34,086 nt of DNA from Paludibacter sp. (GCA_010365115.1 JAAFGX010000043.1:15693-49778); one strand, 5' to 3'. Shown: positions 25,523 to 34,086, numbered from the stretch's first letter. The notes: a model not told the origin generated them from the sequence alone. Numbers and translations are program-made.

Positions 25523-26728
25523 ATGAAGAAAATTATTTTTCTTATTGCTACGGCAATTATTACGCTCATAGCATTTAATTCCTGCGGAGACAAATTGGAT
25601 TTGGACAAAACATTGAAATTTTCAACTTTAACAGTTGAACAACAGAAGCAAAGCATTGAACAAAGCGGATTGGACTTTGTTAACAAAATGAACGGTATGA
25701 AAGATACCAAAGGAATGATTGCATTACAGGCATTTTCAGCTAAAACAGGTTCAAATCTGTCTTTTGCACCTGCAGTAAATCAATTTCAAGCTAATTTGGT
25801 TAAAAGAAATGTGAAATCATTGGAAGTATTTGAAAAACAAATGCGTGTTACTGCTGCAACAGATGACGAAATTTGGGGAGAATGGTCTTGGAATAGTAAC
25901 ATTGGTGAATTTGAAAAAACGAATGAATTGACTAATAAAGCAATTATGCATTTTCCTGCTACTGAAACTTCAACAACAAACAATGCAGAACTAACTATTA
26001 CCTTTGAAGATTCTAATGTCAAAATCCCTGATTCTGATCCTGTTCAATATATGCCATCAAAAATTTCGGTTGTTTTAAAAGTGGGTGGCGCAATTGCTAT
26101 GAAAGCAGATTTTACAGCAAGTTACAAAGCAGATGCAACTCCAACAAAAGCAAAACAAACACTTGAAATAGACAAGTATAAATGGACAGCGGAACTTACA
26201 AACAATAGTGAAGAAGTATCGGCAAAATATGAAGTAATGTATGGTACTGAAACCTTGTTGAAAATGGAATTAGTTGCTGCAGGTACAATGACAGCTGATG
26301 CATTTGAAAATAGCGATGGCCCTCAGGATGTTTTTACTTCAGGTGCAGTGTATTTTCAGATAATGAACCTGGCTTGTCTTGGAGGAATTAAAGATGTTAT
26401 TGCATTCGAAAATGAAAGGAATGGTATTGAAAATACGAATGATAGAAGTTATGCCGACAAACAAGTTTTGGTAATAAACAAACATCTCATATTATATGGT
26501 TATTTTGTTGATAAAAAACAAAAATTTGCTGATGTTGAATTTTATGTTGTAGAGAAAACTGACGTTGATACCAATTACGATGGAGTTATCAACCAATACG
26601 ATGTACAATATAAATTTGAACTACGCTTTGTATTAAGTGATGGCTCAAAAGTAGATATTCAAACTTTTTTTGAATCTGGTTTCGAAGATTTATTAAATAA
26701 ACTAACAGAATATGTCTCTGTAAAATAA
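25523..26728 (+). CDS. Predicted lipoprotein of unknown function, paralogue 1
   Basis: 401 aa. A lipoprotein signal peptide ends in FNSC with C21. The mature protein shares many blocks with the next gene: TVEQQKQSIEQ (37-47), MIALQAFS, FPATE.STTNN, DPV.YMP..ISVVLKV, TPTK..QTL.I.KY.W, FTSGA.YFQ.MN, KFADVEFY and a C-terminal RFVLSD.SKV. The middle looks beta-rich, with an acidic D-x-N-x-D-G loop (VDTNYDGVINQYD), which may bind calcium. I do not recognise the family. It is likely surface-exposed or periplasmic. It has its own terminator at 26816-26847, and no exact TAnnTTTG box was found upstream. Confidence 0.88.
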   Translation: MKKIIFLIATAIITLIAFNSCGDKLDLDKTLKFSTLTVEQQKQSIEQSGLDFVNKMNGMKDTKGMIALQAFSAKTGSNLSFAPAVNQFQANLVKRNVKSLEVFEKQMRVTAATDDEIWGEWSWNSNIGEFEKTNELTNKAIMHFPATETSTTNNAELTITFEDSNVKIPDSDPVQYMPSKISVVLKVGGAIAMKADFTASYKADATPTKAKQTLEIDKYKWTAELTNNSEEVSAKYEVMYGTETLLKMELVAAGTMTADAFENSDGPQDVFTSGAVYFQIMNLACLGGIKDVIAFENERNGIENTNDRSYADKQVLVINKHLILYGYFVDKKQKFADVEFYVVEKTDVDTNYDGVINQYDVQYKFELRFVLSDGSKVDIQTFFESGFEDLLNKLTEYVSVK

Positions 26729-26815
26729 TAATATTTTGCAAAGTTCAGGCAAAGTTGCAGCAATGAAAATGCTGATTAGAATCAAATAACCGAATTATAA
26801 ATGTCAAATAAAAAG

Positions 26816-26847
26816 TTCTATCCGTTTATTCGGGTAGAATTTTTTTA
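26816..26847 (+). terminator. Rho-independent terminator after lipoprotein 1
   Basis: TTCTATCCG (26816-26824) pairs with CGGGTAGAA (26831-26839) with one G-T wobble and a 6-nt loop, followed by seven Ts. Confidence 0.88.
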
Positions 26848-26917
26848 TTTATATAAAATCAACAAATATTTTATTAAAAAAAGTTTAGATTTTCTAGCTT
26901 ATTTAAGAAAAATATTA

Positions 26918-26925
26918 TATTTTTG
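26918..26925 (+). promoter_or_regulatory. -7 box of lipoprotein 2 promoter
   Basis: TATTTTTG, an exact TAnnTTTG match, is 43 nt before the ATG at 26969. Together with the terminator upstream, it makes the second lipoprotein gene an independent transcript. Confidence 0.58.
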
Positions 26926-26968
26926 CATCTTGAATTTTTAATCAAATTATTAATTAAAAAAAATCGTA

Positions 26969-28198
26969 ATGAAAAAGAAATTTATTTTTACTGCAAGTGC
27001 AGTTGTTTTACTTTTTACAATGAATTCGTGTAAAACAGATGTTTTAGACTACAACAAAACACTTAATTTCTCAAAACAAACTGTTGAACAACAAAAGCAA
27101 AGTATTGAACAAAATGGCATTGATTTAATTAATAAAATCGATGCTATGCAGACTACTAAAGCAATGATTGCTTTACAAGCATTTAGTACTAATTCAACTG
27201 GCTCCCCTGTTTTTGTGAAACCTTTAGCTCAGTTGCGTACTAACTTGTTAAAAAATGATACTAAAGCATTGGAAACTTTTAATTCTCAAATGAAAGTTGC
27301 TGCTCAGGTTGGTGATGAGTATTGGGGAACATGGACATGGAATTCAACTCTAGAAGATTTTGATTATGTAGCCACAACAAACCAAACAGTGACAATTCTT
27401 TTTCCTGCAACTGAAAATTCTACAACTAACAACGGTGAATTGAAAATTACTTATTCTCAATCTACTATTGTAGTGCCTGAAACAGATCCAGTTGAATATA
27501 TGCCAAAATCAATTTCAGTTGTATTGAAAGTGAGCGGAACAGTTGCACTTACTGCTGATTACACAGGAAGTTATAAAACTGATGGTACTCCAACAAAAGT
27601 GACACAAACTTTAGTAATTGAAAAATACAACTGGAAAATTGAATTGACTAACGATGATAAGGATGTTTCTGCAAAGTATGCTTTTAATTTCGATAATGAT
27701 GTGTTGCTAAAATACGAAGTGGGAGCAGCAGGTAGTTTTACTGCAACTAATATTGAAAGCAGTATGAATAATGATAAGCCTGAAAATATTTTTACTTCAG
27801 GCGCTATGTATTTTCAGGTTATGAATGTTGCTGTAGTCGGTGGTATCACAGATTTTAAAGGTTTTATGACCGAAGGAAAAGCATTGAACTACTCAGATGA
27901 TAAAATTTATTATCAAAAAGAAGTTGATATATTCAATAAGTATATAAAAGCTTATGGATATTTTGTAAAGGAAAAAAAGAAGTTTGCAGATGTAGAATTT
28001 TATTTAAACGAATATTCTGAGACTTATACTACCTATAATCCAGCTAGTGGAAATTATGATTTAGTAGTTACAAATAATTGGTACAGTGCAGAACCACGTT
28101 TTGTATTGTCTGATAAATCTAAAGTTAGCATTGAAGACTTTGTACAGACTGGATTTGAGGATTTGGTAAAAAAACTGGAAAGTTATCAAAATAAATAA
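26969..28198 (+). CDS. Predicted lipoprotein of unknown function, paralogue 2
   Basis: 409 aa. A lipoprotein signal peptide ends in MNSC with C21, the same position as its neighbour. It aligns to the preceding gene along the whole length, with roughly half of positions identical by eye and shared blocks TVEQQKQSIEQ, MIALQAFS, PATENSTTNN, YMPKSISVVLKV and KFADVEFYLNEY. The calcium-like D-x-N-x-D-G loop of paralogue 1 is replaced here by a tyrosine/asparagine-rich segment (TYTTYNPASGNYD). A clear tandem duplication with each copy keeping its own promoter or terminator. No recognised family or function. Confidence 0.88.
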   Translation: MKKKFIFTASAVVLLFTMNSCKTDVLDYNKTLNFSKQTVEQQKQSIEQNGIDLINKIDAMQTTKAMIALQAFSTNSTGSPVFVKPLAQLRTNLLKNDTKALETFNSQMKVAAQVGDEYWGTWTWNSTLEDFDYVATTNQTVTILFPATENSTTNNGELKITYSQSTIVVPETDPVEYMPKSISVVLKVSGTVALTADYTGSYKTDGTPTKVTQTLVIEKYNWKIELTNDDKDVSAKYAFNFDNDVLLKYEVGAAGSFTATNIESSMNNDKPENIFTSGAMYFQVMNVAVVGGITDFKGFMTEGKALNYSDDKIYYQKEVDIFNKYIKAYGYFVKEKKKFADVEFYLNEYSETYTTYNPASGNYDLVVTNNWYSAEPRFVLSDKSKVSIEDFVQTGFEDLVKKLESYQNK

Positions 28199-28216
28199 TC
28201 TAATAAATGATCTAAT

Positions 28217-28248
28217 AAAAAAGGAGAGGTTCAGCCTCTCCTTTTTTT
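28217..28248. terminator. Bidirectional terminator between lipoprotein 2 and DUF4249 gene
   Basis: AAAAAAGGAGAGG (28217-28229) and CCTCTCCTTTTTT (28235-28247) form a perfect 13-bp stem with loop TTCAG and T-tracts on both strands. It serves two convergent genes; the DUF4249 stop codon touches its right end. Confidence 0.93.
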
Positions 28249-29104
28249 ATTGAATAATTAGCTGATAATTACGTACTGAACCTCCCCACCAAATTCCAAA
28301 TCCAGGAGAACTTATATTTGAGTTAAGAGCATCTTTTTCTCCAATAAAGATATTGGATCCTATTCCGTTTGATGATGAAAACAGGGTTAATGCTTTAAAA
28401 AACTGAGTAGAAGTACTATCAATTGCACATAATCGTATTTTTACTGTATCACCCACCGCAAAATAACTATTTTCTGAATAACTTGAATCAGACTTCATTG
28501 GTTGTGGACTGATGTCAAATGTTTTATCTCCCGAAAATGAGAGTTCCGAATTGAAAACCATTGGAGTTTCCCTATAATATTTATCCTTCGATTTTTTTGT
28601 AAATACCCTAAAAGCTGTTTTATGAGACATGTCTATATTAAATGTCATTGACAAAATTCGTAACGAATCATTTTCTTCAAGCTGAGTTGTTTTAAAATTC
28701 TTTATATCCGAGCCATATGGTATAGTTGTTTCGGATTTCAATGTATAACCTCCGTATTCTACTGTCAAAAAGTATTTTTTACCCTCTACTCCTTTCAAAT
28801 CATATCCACGATAAACATAAGGTGGAAAATGAGTTTTATCCCAGCGAGAAGTCAGAATCTCAGTGTTTTCTCCATCTGAAATTGTTACTTTAGCAGTTCG
28901 TATCACATTCTTTAAAATAGTTGCAGTATCAACACTTTCTGATAAAGGAATGTTTAAAGATAAATATACACTTGGATATTCATTGTTTGCAATTGTGCCC
29001 TCAACAATAATTTTCTGTGAATATCCGGATATTTTATAATCTAATTCAGTATTACAGGAATAGAATGGTATTATTAGTAATAAGATATAAAAGAGTTTAT
29101 TCAT
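28247..29104 (-). CDS. DUF4249-family lipoprotein
   Basis: 285 aa. A lipoprotein signal peptide ends in FYSC with C17 lipidated. The mature part starts with the conserved KIIVEGTIANNEYPSVYLSL strand pattern and includes GYDLKGVEGKKYFLTVEYGG, features of the DUF4249 family (PF14054). Such proteins are found next to TonB-dependent receptors in Bacteroidetes and probably act as a surface lid or substrate-binding partner, analogous to SusD but unrelated in sequence. The gene follows the receptor by 12 bp and so is in its operon. It is somewhat short compared with many members; the substrate is unknown. Confidence 0.86.
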   Translation of the reverse strand: MNKLFYILLLIIPFYSCNTELDYKISGYSQKIIVEGTIANNEYPSVYLSLNIPLSESVDTATILKNVIRTAKVTISDGENTEILTSRWDKTHFPPYVYRGYDLKGVEGKKYFLTVEYGGYTLKSETTIPYGSDIKNFKTTQLEENDSLRILSMTFNIDMSHKTAFRVFTKKSKDKYYRETPMVFNSELSFSGDKTFDISPQPMKSDSSYSENSYFAVGDTVKIRLCAIDSTSTQFFKALTLFSSSNGIGSNIFIGEKDALNSNISSPGFGIWWGGSVRNYQLIIQ

Positions 29105-29116
29105 AAGATGACTTTT

Positions 29117-31267
29117 TTAATAATGAAAGGTCCATGAAATTGATGGAATTATCGGTAATAAATAAGACATTTTCAATTGATAATTATATGGATCCGTTTT
29201 TTCTGTTTTAGTACTATAAAAGACTTGGAAAGGATTGGCGCGGTTATAGACATTATAAATTGAAAAATTAATTTCTGATTCTATGCCTTTCCATGTATTT
29301 AGTTTGTAGTTTGCAGATAAATCAATACGGTGATATGCAGGCATTTCGAATGAGTTGTATTTTCCATATTCGAACACTACTTTAGAGTTAATTATAAACC
29401 AACTCAATGGTAGATTTAATCTGTTACCGGTTGCGTAAACAAATACGGACGAGAAATTCCACCTGTTATTTAATTTATACATTCCAATAATAGATATGTC
29501 GTGTCGCCTGTCATTAGTAGCTAGAAAAGGAATGCCATCATTAATGCCATCAAATTGTCGATAATTCCAAGCTAAATTGTATGAAATCCAACCTGTGAAC
29601 TTGCCGATATTCTTTCGTATCTTTAATTCTGTGCCATACGTCCAACCTTTTCCAACCAACAAATCTTTTTCAAACACTTTATTTGAAAAGGTAGTTTCAA
29701 TTCCACTTTTAAAATCCAACTGATTTTTTAAAGTTTTATAATATAATTCAACCCCAAACTCCCAGTTGTTTTTATCAAAATTATGAAAATATCCACCGGA
29801 AAAATGCCATGAACTTTGAGGCTTGACATAAAGTGACGCCGGAATTTGCAAATCAGCCGGTAAACCAAAAGATATGACCGGAATCTGATTTAGATATTGA
29901 AAATGTTTTGTGGCAGATAGTTTTATTGAGGATTCTTTATTAATGAGATAACGAGAGTAAAAACGGGGTTCAATCCCTGCGTATGTTTTAATAATTTTAT
30001 TTTTGGCATAGATAATATTTTCAACTGCATTGTAATCCGTATATGGTCCTATTTGCGAATACAAATTAGCTCTGAGGCCAATGTTTAATTGCCATTTCTC
30101 CAATGTCCATTCATCCCTGGCATACAAGGTGTATTGTACAGATTTTATTGGGTTATGTTCATTATTTATTTCAATTGGAAAAATGGAATCAGTATTCATT
30201 AAATGTGGGAAAGCATTATTATAATTTAATTCACTTCCAAATTTGAACTGATGTTGCTTATAAATGTGAAAGAAATTTGCTTTATATGTAATATTTTCAA
30301 ATTGAGATTGGAGATTCATTGTTGTATTTTGAAAATTAAGCATTGACTTAAGTTCAAATTTTGAATAATTGAGATGATGACTCATACTCCATTTTTCACT
30401 AAAGATATGATTAAGCTGCATTCCCGAAGCTGTGTTTTGCCAATTCGTGAAATTTTCTTTTACGTTGAAATTCTTAAATTTACCGATATTAAATTCATCT
30501 TTACCAATATATAAATGTCCGGTTATTTTTGTTTTAGAAGAAATATTAAATGTGAATCCACTATTTGCATCCCAGTATTCATATTTATTATTGGTAAGTG
30601 TAGTGTCAATTCCAATTAAGGAAAGACTGGGTAGAATAATGGAGCTAATGTAACTTCCTCTCCATGCTCCATAAATAGATAATTTTGAACTTAATGGAAT
30701 CTGGGCTGTTAATCGTGTCGAAATTAGTCCAATCGATCCGTTTAGTTTAATTTTTTCGGGGATTATGTTAGCTGTGGATATATCAACTACTGAGGATAAT
30801 CTTCCGCCATATTCGGCGGGCATTCCCGATTTAATAAAACACATTTCGCCTATTAAATCGGGATTGAATACCGAAAACATTCCCAACACATGGGTAGGGT
30901 TTTGAATAATCGATCCGTTAAGAAGAATAAGATTTTGGTCATTATTTCCACCCCTCACATACAATCCTGAGTTGGCCTCACCAGCTTGTGAAACTCCACC
31001 CATATATTGTAAGGCTTTATAAGGATCATTTTCGCCCAACAATCTGGGTAATTGCTTAAGTTGTTGAACGTCAATTTTTAAACCAGTGGATCCTGATTTG
31101 ATATTTAGATCTTTTACTTTAGCTATTACTTCAACCTCTTTAATTTCTTGAACTTTTTTTGTTATTGATTTAGTATCTAAAGTATCCGAAATCAACTGAT
31201 ATTTTTCTTGAGAATAAAGAAAATTATGAATACAAAGAATATAAATGAACAAGATTTTGAAATTCAT
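29117..31267 (-). CDS. TonB-dependent outer-membrane receptor
   Basis: 716 aa. A signal peptide (about 1-19) precedes a plug domain at about 44-165 with RGGNNDQNLILLNGS and PAEYGGRLSSVVDIS, both typical of TonB-dependent receptors. A beta-barrel of about 550 residues ends in an aromatic WTFHY. The N-terminal carboxypeptidase-like domain found in many Bacteroidetes receptors is missing: only about 25 residues lie between the signal peptide and the plug, and the EVEVIAK stretch (44-50) may be the TonB-interacting segment. With DUF4249 12 bp downstream it forms a receptor-lipoprotein uptake pair. It is not a SusC-type receptor by length or neighbours. The substrate is unknown. Confidence 0.92.
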   Translation of the reverse strand: MNFKILFIYILCIHNFLYSQEKYQLISDTLDTKSITKKVQEIKEVEVIAKVKDLNIKSGSTGLKIDVQQLKQLPRLLGENDPYKALQYMGGVSQAGEANSGLYVRGGNNDQNLILLNGSIIQNPTHVLGMFSVFNPDLIGEMCFIKSGMPAEYGGRLSSVVDISTANIIPEKIKLNGSIGLISTRLTAQIPLSSKLSIYGAWRGSYISSIILPSLSLIGIDTTLTNNKYEYWDANSGFTFNISSKTKITGHLYIGKDEFNIGKFKNFNVKENFTNWQNTASGMQLNHIFSEKWSMSHHLNYSKFELKSMLNFQNTTMNLQSQFENITYKANFFHIYKQHQFKFGSELNYNNAFPHLMNTDSIFPIEINNEHNPIKSVQYTLYARDEWTLEKWQLNIGLRANLYSQIGPYTDYNAVENIIYAKNKIIKTYAGIEPRFYSRYLINKESSIKLSATKHFQYLNQIPVISFGLPADLQIPASLYVKPQSSWHFSGGYFHNFDKNNWEFGVELYYKTLKNQLDFKSGIETTFSNKVFEKDLLVGKGWTYGTELKIRKNIGKFTGWISYNLAWNYRQFDGINDGIPFLATNDRRHDISIIGMYKLNNRWNFSSVFVYATGNRLNLPLSWFIINSKVVFEYGKYNSFEMPAYHRIDLSANYKLNTWKGIESEINFSIYNVYNRANPFQVFYSTKTEKTDPYNYQLKMSYLLPIIPSISWTFHY

Positions 31268-31314
31268 ATTTGAATAATTTGAAAAAGTATTTTATTAATT
31301 AATACATAAAAGAC

Positions 31315-32385
31315 TTACTTCACTACTCTTGCTTCCATATTTTTATTTCTTATTTTGATGAAAATAGTCGAATCGGGTTTGCTGTATTTTGTTTGAACAT
31401 AGCCCATCCCAACCCCAATTTTGCTGTCGGGAATCATACATCCGGAAGTAACAATACCAATATATTCGTCATTTTCATTTACAATTTGATAACCATGGCG
31501 AGGGATGCCTCTCTCTTTCAATTCAAAACGGACCAATTTTCTGCTAACACCTTCAGCTTTTTGTTTTTCGAGTAACGGACGGTCGATGAAATTTTTGCCA
31601 TCTACAAATTTTGTAATCCAACTCAGTCCGGCTTCAATTGGTGATGTAGAATCATCAATATCGTTTCCGTACAAGCAAAATCCTTTTTCGAGACGCAATG
31701 AATCGCGCGCACCCAGTCCAATTGGTTTTATACCATATTCTGCACCTGTTTCGAACAATGCATTCCACACTTTTTCTGCATATTCAGGATAAAAATACAA
31801 CTCGAAACCACCTGCTCCCGTATATCCAGTATTTGAAATTATCACTTCTTTTACTCCTGCTATTTTCCCGGTTGTAAATCCGTAAAAAGGTATTTCAAAT
31901 AAATCGATGTCAGTAAGTTTTTGAAGTAGTTCTGTTGCTTTTGGTCCCTGAACTGCCAATTGTGCCATTTTATCAGATGCATTTTCCAAATCTGTTCCAT
32001 CTGGATTGTGACTAACACACCAGTTCCAGTCTTTTTCAATGTTGGAGGCATTCACAACTAAAAAGTATTTATCTTTTTCGAAATGATAAATTAATAAATC
32101 GTCGACTATTCCGCCTTTTCCATTTGGAAAACAAGAATATTGAGCTTTTCCAATGGGTAAAGCTGATACATCATTGCTTGTTATTTTTTGAAGAAATGGT
32201 AATGCTTTCGGACCTTTTACCCAAAATTCGCCCATGTGCGAAACATCGAAAACTCCTACGGCGTTGCGAACGGTAAGATGCTCGTCGGTAATTCCGCTGT
32301 ATTCAATGGGCATATTATAACCTGCAAATTCGTGCATTTTTGCACCCAATGCAATATGTAAGTGTGTGAATGGTGTCGTTTTCAT
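31315..32385 (-). CDS. gcvT: Glycine cleavage system aminomethyltransferase (T protein)
   Basis: 356 aa from ATG at 32385; an alternative TTG at 32394 adds three residues and is less likely. The enzyme takes the aminomethyl group from lipoyl-H protein and makes 5,10-methylene-THF and ammonia. The family signatures FDVSHMGEF, the folate-site Asp near D95/D96 in [10 protein letters not shown], and [11 protein letters not shown] are intact. The C-terminal barrel (about 280-356) is complete. Other glycine-cleavage genes (gcvH, gcvP) are not in this window. It sits behind pepT on the same strand after a 92-bp gap. Confidence 0.96.
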   Translation of the reverse strand: MKTTPFTHLHIALGAKMHEFAGYNMPIEYSGITDEHLTVRNAVGVFDVSHMGEFWVKGPKALPFLQKITSNDVSALPIGKAQYSCFPNGKGGIVDDLLIYHFEKDKYFLVVNASNIEKDWNWCVSHNPDGTDLENASDKMAQLAVQGPKATELLQKLTDIDLFEIPFYGFTTGKIAGVKEVIISNTGYTGAGGFELYFYPEYAEKVWNALFETGAEYGIKPIGLGARDSLRLEKGFCLYGNDIDDSTSPIEAGLSWITKFVDGKNFIDRPLLEKQKAEGVSRKLVRFELKERGIPRHGYQIVNENDEYIGIVTSGCMIPDSKIGVGMGYVQTKYSKPDSTIFIKIRNKNMEARVVK

Positions 32386-32477
32386 AAATTTCAATCCTCT
32401 AAAGAGGTTTTTATTTTTTTTGTGAATAAATTTATTGTTCGATATTTTAATTCCCTTTTTGGGGGATTTAGGGGGCT
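32386..32477 (-). repeat. G/C-rich repeat copy between pepT and gcvT
   Basis: AGCCCCCTAAATCCCCC on the - strand (32477-32461) begins immediately after the pepT stop codon and is identical over 17 nt to 11976-11992. The flanks are also related (then AAAAAGGGAATT here and GATAGGGGACTT there). Nearer gcvT, CCTCT-AA-AGAGG (32396-32407) forms a short hairpin. Confidence 0.8.
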
Positions 32478-33701
32478 TTATTTCTTAGCCAGCAATTCAG
32501 CTATTTTTACAATAACCAGCATTGCTTTTTCCATTGATTGCACCGGAACAAACTCGAATCGACCATGAAAATTATGTCCACCGGCAAAAATGTTAGGGCA
32601 GGGCAGACCCATATACGAAAGCCTTGAACCATCGGTACCTCCTCGAATTGGTTTTACTTTTGGAGTTACACCCACTTCCTTCATGGCATCGTATGCCAAA
32701 TCAATAATATGCATAACCGGTTCAATTTTTTCGCGCATATTGTAATATTGATCTTTCAGCTCCAACGTAGCTGTTTTTTCGCCAAATTCGGCATTGATTT
32801 TATTCACCAAATGTTGCACTTCTTTTTTTCGGCGCTCAAATCGGTCACGGTCATGATCACGAACAATATAACTCAACATCGACTTTTCTACCGTTCCTTC
32901 CATATTTGTAAGATGGAAAAAGCCTTCGTAACCTTCTGTATGTTCGGGAGTTTCATGACGTGGTAACATAGTGGCAAATTGATTAGCAATGCGCATGGAA
33001 TTCAACATTTTATGCTTTGCATATCCCGGGTGTACATTCACGCCATGGAAAGTGATTTTTGCAGAAGCAGCATTGAAATTCTCAAATTCCAATTCGCCAA
33101 TTTCGCCTCCATCCATAGTGTAAGCCCAATCGGCTGCAAATTTAGAAACTTCAAAATGATCAGCGCCCTGACCTATTTCCTCATCGGGGGTAAATCCAAC
33201 CCGTATCTTTCCATGCTTAATTTCAGGATGCGCAATCAGGTATTCCATTGCCGTTACAATTTCGGCAACACCGGCTTTGTCATCGGCTCCCAGCAAGGTG
33301 GTTCCATCGGTCACAATAATATCTTGACCTTTATATTGAAGTATTTCAGGGTATTTCTCAGTTTCAAAAACGATGAGCTGTTCTTCGTTCAGCAAAATAT
33401 CATTTCCATCGAAATTGGAAACTATCTGTGGTTTTATGTTTTTTGCACTCATATCGGGACTTGTATCCATATGCGATATGAAACCAATTGTAGGCACTAC
33501 TTTATCGATGTTTGAAGGTAAAGTTGCCATTATATAACCATTTTCATCCAATTCAACTTCTTGTAAACCTATAGAATTTAGTTCTTCTGCCAAATACTTT
33601 GCAAATAATATTTGCCCGGGAGTACTGGGGGTCATTTTGGTATTTTCGTCGGAAGTAGTGGTGAAACTAACATATTTCAAAAAACGGTCGGTGATGTTCA
33701 T
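32478..33701 (-). CDS. pepT: Peptidase T (tripeptidase)
   Basis: 407 aa, normal length. A cytosolic dizinc M20B aminopeptidase that removes the N-terminal residue of tripeptides. The metal ligands and catalytic residues are present: H77 and D79 (SHMDTSPD), D140 (LLGADDKAG), E174 and E175 (TPDEEIG), D197 (TMDGG) and H379 (GGHNFHG). The lid-forming dimerisation domain occupies about 205-320. The TAATTTTG promoter box lies 25 nt before the ATG. It probably forms a transcription unit with gcvT downstream. Confidence 0.96.
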   Translation of the reverse strand: MNITDRFLKYVSFTTTSDENTKMTPSTPGQILFAKYLAEELNSIGLQEVELDENGYIMATLPSNIDKVVPTIGFISHMDTSPDMSAKNIKPQIVSNFDGNDILLNEEQLIVFETEKYPEILQYKGQDIIVTDGTTLLGADDKAGVAEIVTAMEYLIAHPEIKHGKIRVGFTPDEEIGQGADHFEVSKFAADWAYTMDGGEIGELEFENFNAASAKITFHGVNVHPGYAKHKMLNSMRIANQFATMLPRHETPEHTEGYEGFFHLTNMEGTVEKSMLSYIVRDHDRDRFERRKKEVQHLVNKINAEFGEKTATLELKDQYYNMREKIEPVMHIIDLAYDAMKEVGVTPKVKPIRGGTDGSRLSYMGLPCPNIFAGGHNFHGRFEFVPVQSMEKAMLVIVKIAELLAKK

Positions 33702-33725
33702 AATATTATATTTTTAATTAGGTCA

Positions 33726-33733
33726 CAAAATTA
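33726..33733 (-). promoter_or_regulatory. -7 box of pepT promoter
   Basis: TAATTTTG on the - strand (33733-33726) is an exact TAnnTTTG match 25 nt ahead of the pepT ATG. A -33 element at normal spacing is not clear. Confidence 0.55.
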
Positions 33734-33950
33734 CGTAAAATTTAGTATATATATTTGTTTTCAATTCATTTTCTGCTTTACATTTTAGGTGTTTTTTTAT
33801 AAACACTTTTACATTGGAATTGTTTCAACAATCATTTAACTATTTGTCATTCCAATTAAATTTTTAAACTTCTTTAAATCAATAAAAATGATTTTCTGTT
33901 ATAAAATTAAACATATAAAAGTTTTTGATAAATTTAAAATTAAGTATATA

Positions 33951-33994
33951 AAAAAGAAGCTATCTCAAAATCTTTAATTTTGAAACAGCTTCTT
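33951..33994 (-). terminator. Leftward rho-independent terminator for a gene beyond the right edge
   Basis: AAGAAGCTATCTCAAAAT (33954-33971) and ATTTTGAAACAGCTTCTT (33977-33994) pair over 18 positions with two mismatches and a 5-nt loop. On the - strand the stem is followed by a run of Ts (complement of 33950-33955), so it should end transcription coming from the right. Confidence 0.72.
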
Positions 33995-34005
33995 ATACCA
34001 ACTGT

Positions 34006-34037
34006 ACATTTAAAATAGTCCAATCTATTTTAAATGT
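34006..34037. repeat. Perfect 13-bp inverted repeat near the right edge
   Basis: ACATTTAAAATAG (34006-34018) and CTATTTTAAATGT (34025-34037) are exact complements with loop TCCAAT. No T-tract follows. It may be an operator or the end of a mobile element whose body is outside the window. Confidence 0.7.
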
Positions 34038-34063
34038 CTACTGTTGTTAATGCCGATTGCAAA

Positions 34064-34077
34064 TTCCGCTTGCGGAA
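34064..34077. repeat. TTCCGC-TT-GCGGAA palindrome at the edge
   Basis: A GC-rich 6-bp stem in AT-rich DNA. It resembles REP-like palindromes, some of which occur near REP-associated transposases, but with one copy and no transposase visible this is only a possibility. Confidence 0.4.
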
Positions 34078-34086
34078 GGCTTTCAA

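Larger units (their letters stand above)
33702..34086. other. Gene-free right edge with palindromes
   Basis: 385 bp without a gene. It contains the pepT promoter box, AT-rich sequence with small inverted repeats (GTGTTT/AAACAC at 33789-33806; ATTGTT/AACAAT at 33819-33832; ATTGGAAT/ATTCCAAT at 33813-33820 and 33849-33856), the leftward terminator at 33951-33994, a perfect 13-bp inverted repeat at 34006-34037 and a GC palindrome at 34064-34077. Confidence 0.6.

Noticed and set aside
28247-31267. SusC/SusD polysaccharide utilisation locus
   Set aside because: The lipoprotein is DUF4249-like, not SusD; the receptor is too short for SusC; no glycoside hydrolase is present.
32396-32415. CCTCT-AA-AGAGG hairpin with T-run as a terminator
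   Set aside because: The T-run is on the + strand but both neighbouring genes are on the - strand, and the loop is only 2 nt.
33789-33810. GTGTTT/AAACAC hairpin followed by TTTT as a + strand terminator
   Set aside because: There is no + strand gene upstream and the stem is short and AT-rich.

Overview
The window looks like a chromosomal segment of a Bacteroidetes bacterium, most likely Bacteroidales-like. The evidence is an AT-rich sequence, -7 promoter boxes of the Bacteroidetes form TAnnTTTG ahead of several genes, a Bat aerotolerance operon, a TonB-dependent receptor paired with a DUF4249 lipoprotein, a Wzi-type capsule protein, and ms2t6A methylthiotransferase MtaB. I cannot name a genus. 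No rRNA, tRNA, CRISPR array, prophage or intact insertion sequence was found.

Layout. 1-5493 (+): intergenic repeat array, then batB-batC-batD-batE (membrane/periplasmic Bat complex; batA lies off the left edge) and a PAP2 phosphatase. 5490-10426 (-): mtaB, hisF, a Kelch-repeat lipoprotein and a Wzi-like outer-membrane protein. 10807-14462 (+): GDP-L-fucose synthesis (gmd, fcl) and a Wzm-type polysaccharide ABC permease whose ATPase is not present. 14751-17145 (+): a small acidic protein, an LpxL-like acyltransferase and a GT2 glycosyltransferase. 17194-21142 (-): B12-dependent ribonucleotide reductase and recF. 21305-25340 (+): a YeiH-type transporter, an M15 peptidase lipoprotein and malic enzyme. 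25523-28198 (+): two tandem paralogous lipoproteins of unknown function. 28247-33701 (-): DUF4249 lipoprotein, TonB-dependent receptor, gcvT and pepT. The right edge holds a leftward terminator and palindromes that belong to something outside the window.

How genes work together. Envelope polysaccharide is a recurrent theme: gmd and fcl make GDP-L-fucose, Wzm would export a glycan, Wzi may anchor capsule, and the acyltransferase/GT2 pair fits lipid A or surface-glycan work. The TonB receptor and DUF4249 lipoprotein form an uptake pair. Most other genes are housekeeping.

The most unusual feature is not a gene. Several intergenic gaps between co-directional genes hold low-complexity arrays with a fixed polarity relative to transcription. 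TAGTTTATAGT-type units begin at or near the upstream stop codon, and the complementary ACTATAAACTA-type units end near the downstream start codon, so the transcript could fold into a long hairpin. The batE-PAP2 gap shows the same layout with an unrelated unit (GTTTGA/TCAAAC). Two arrays share an exact 24-nt inverted match and flank mtaB-gmd-fcl. A second, G/C-rich repeat family (AGCCCCCTAAATCCCCC) occurs twice.
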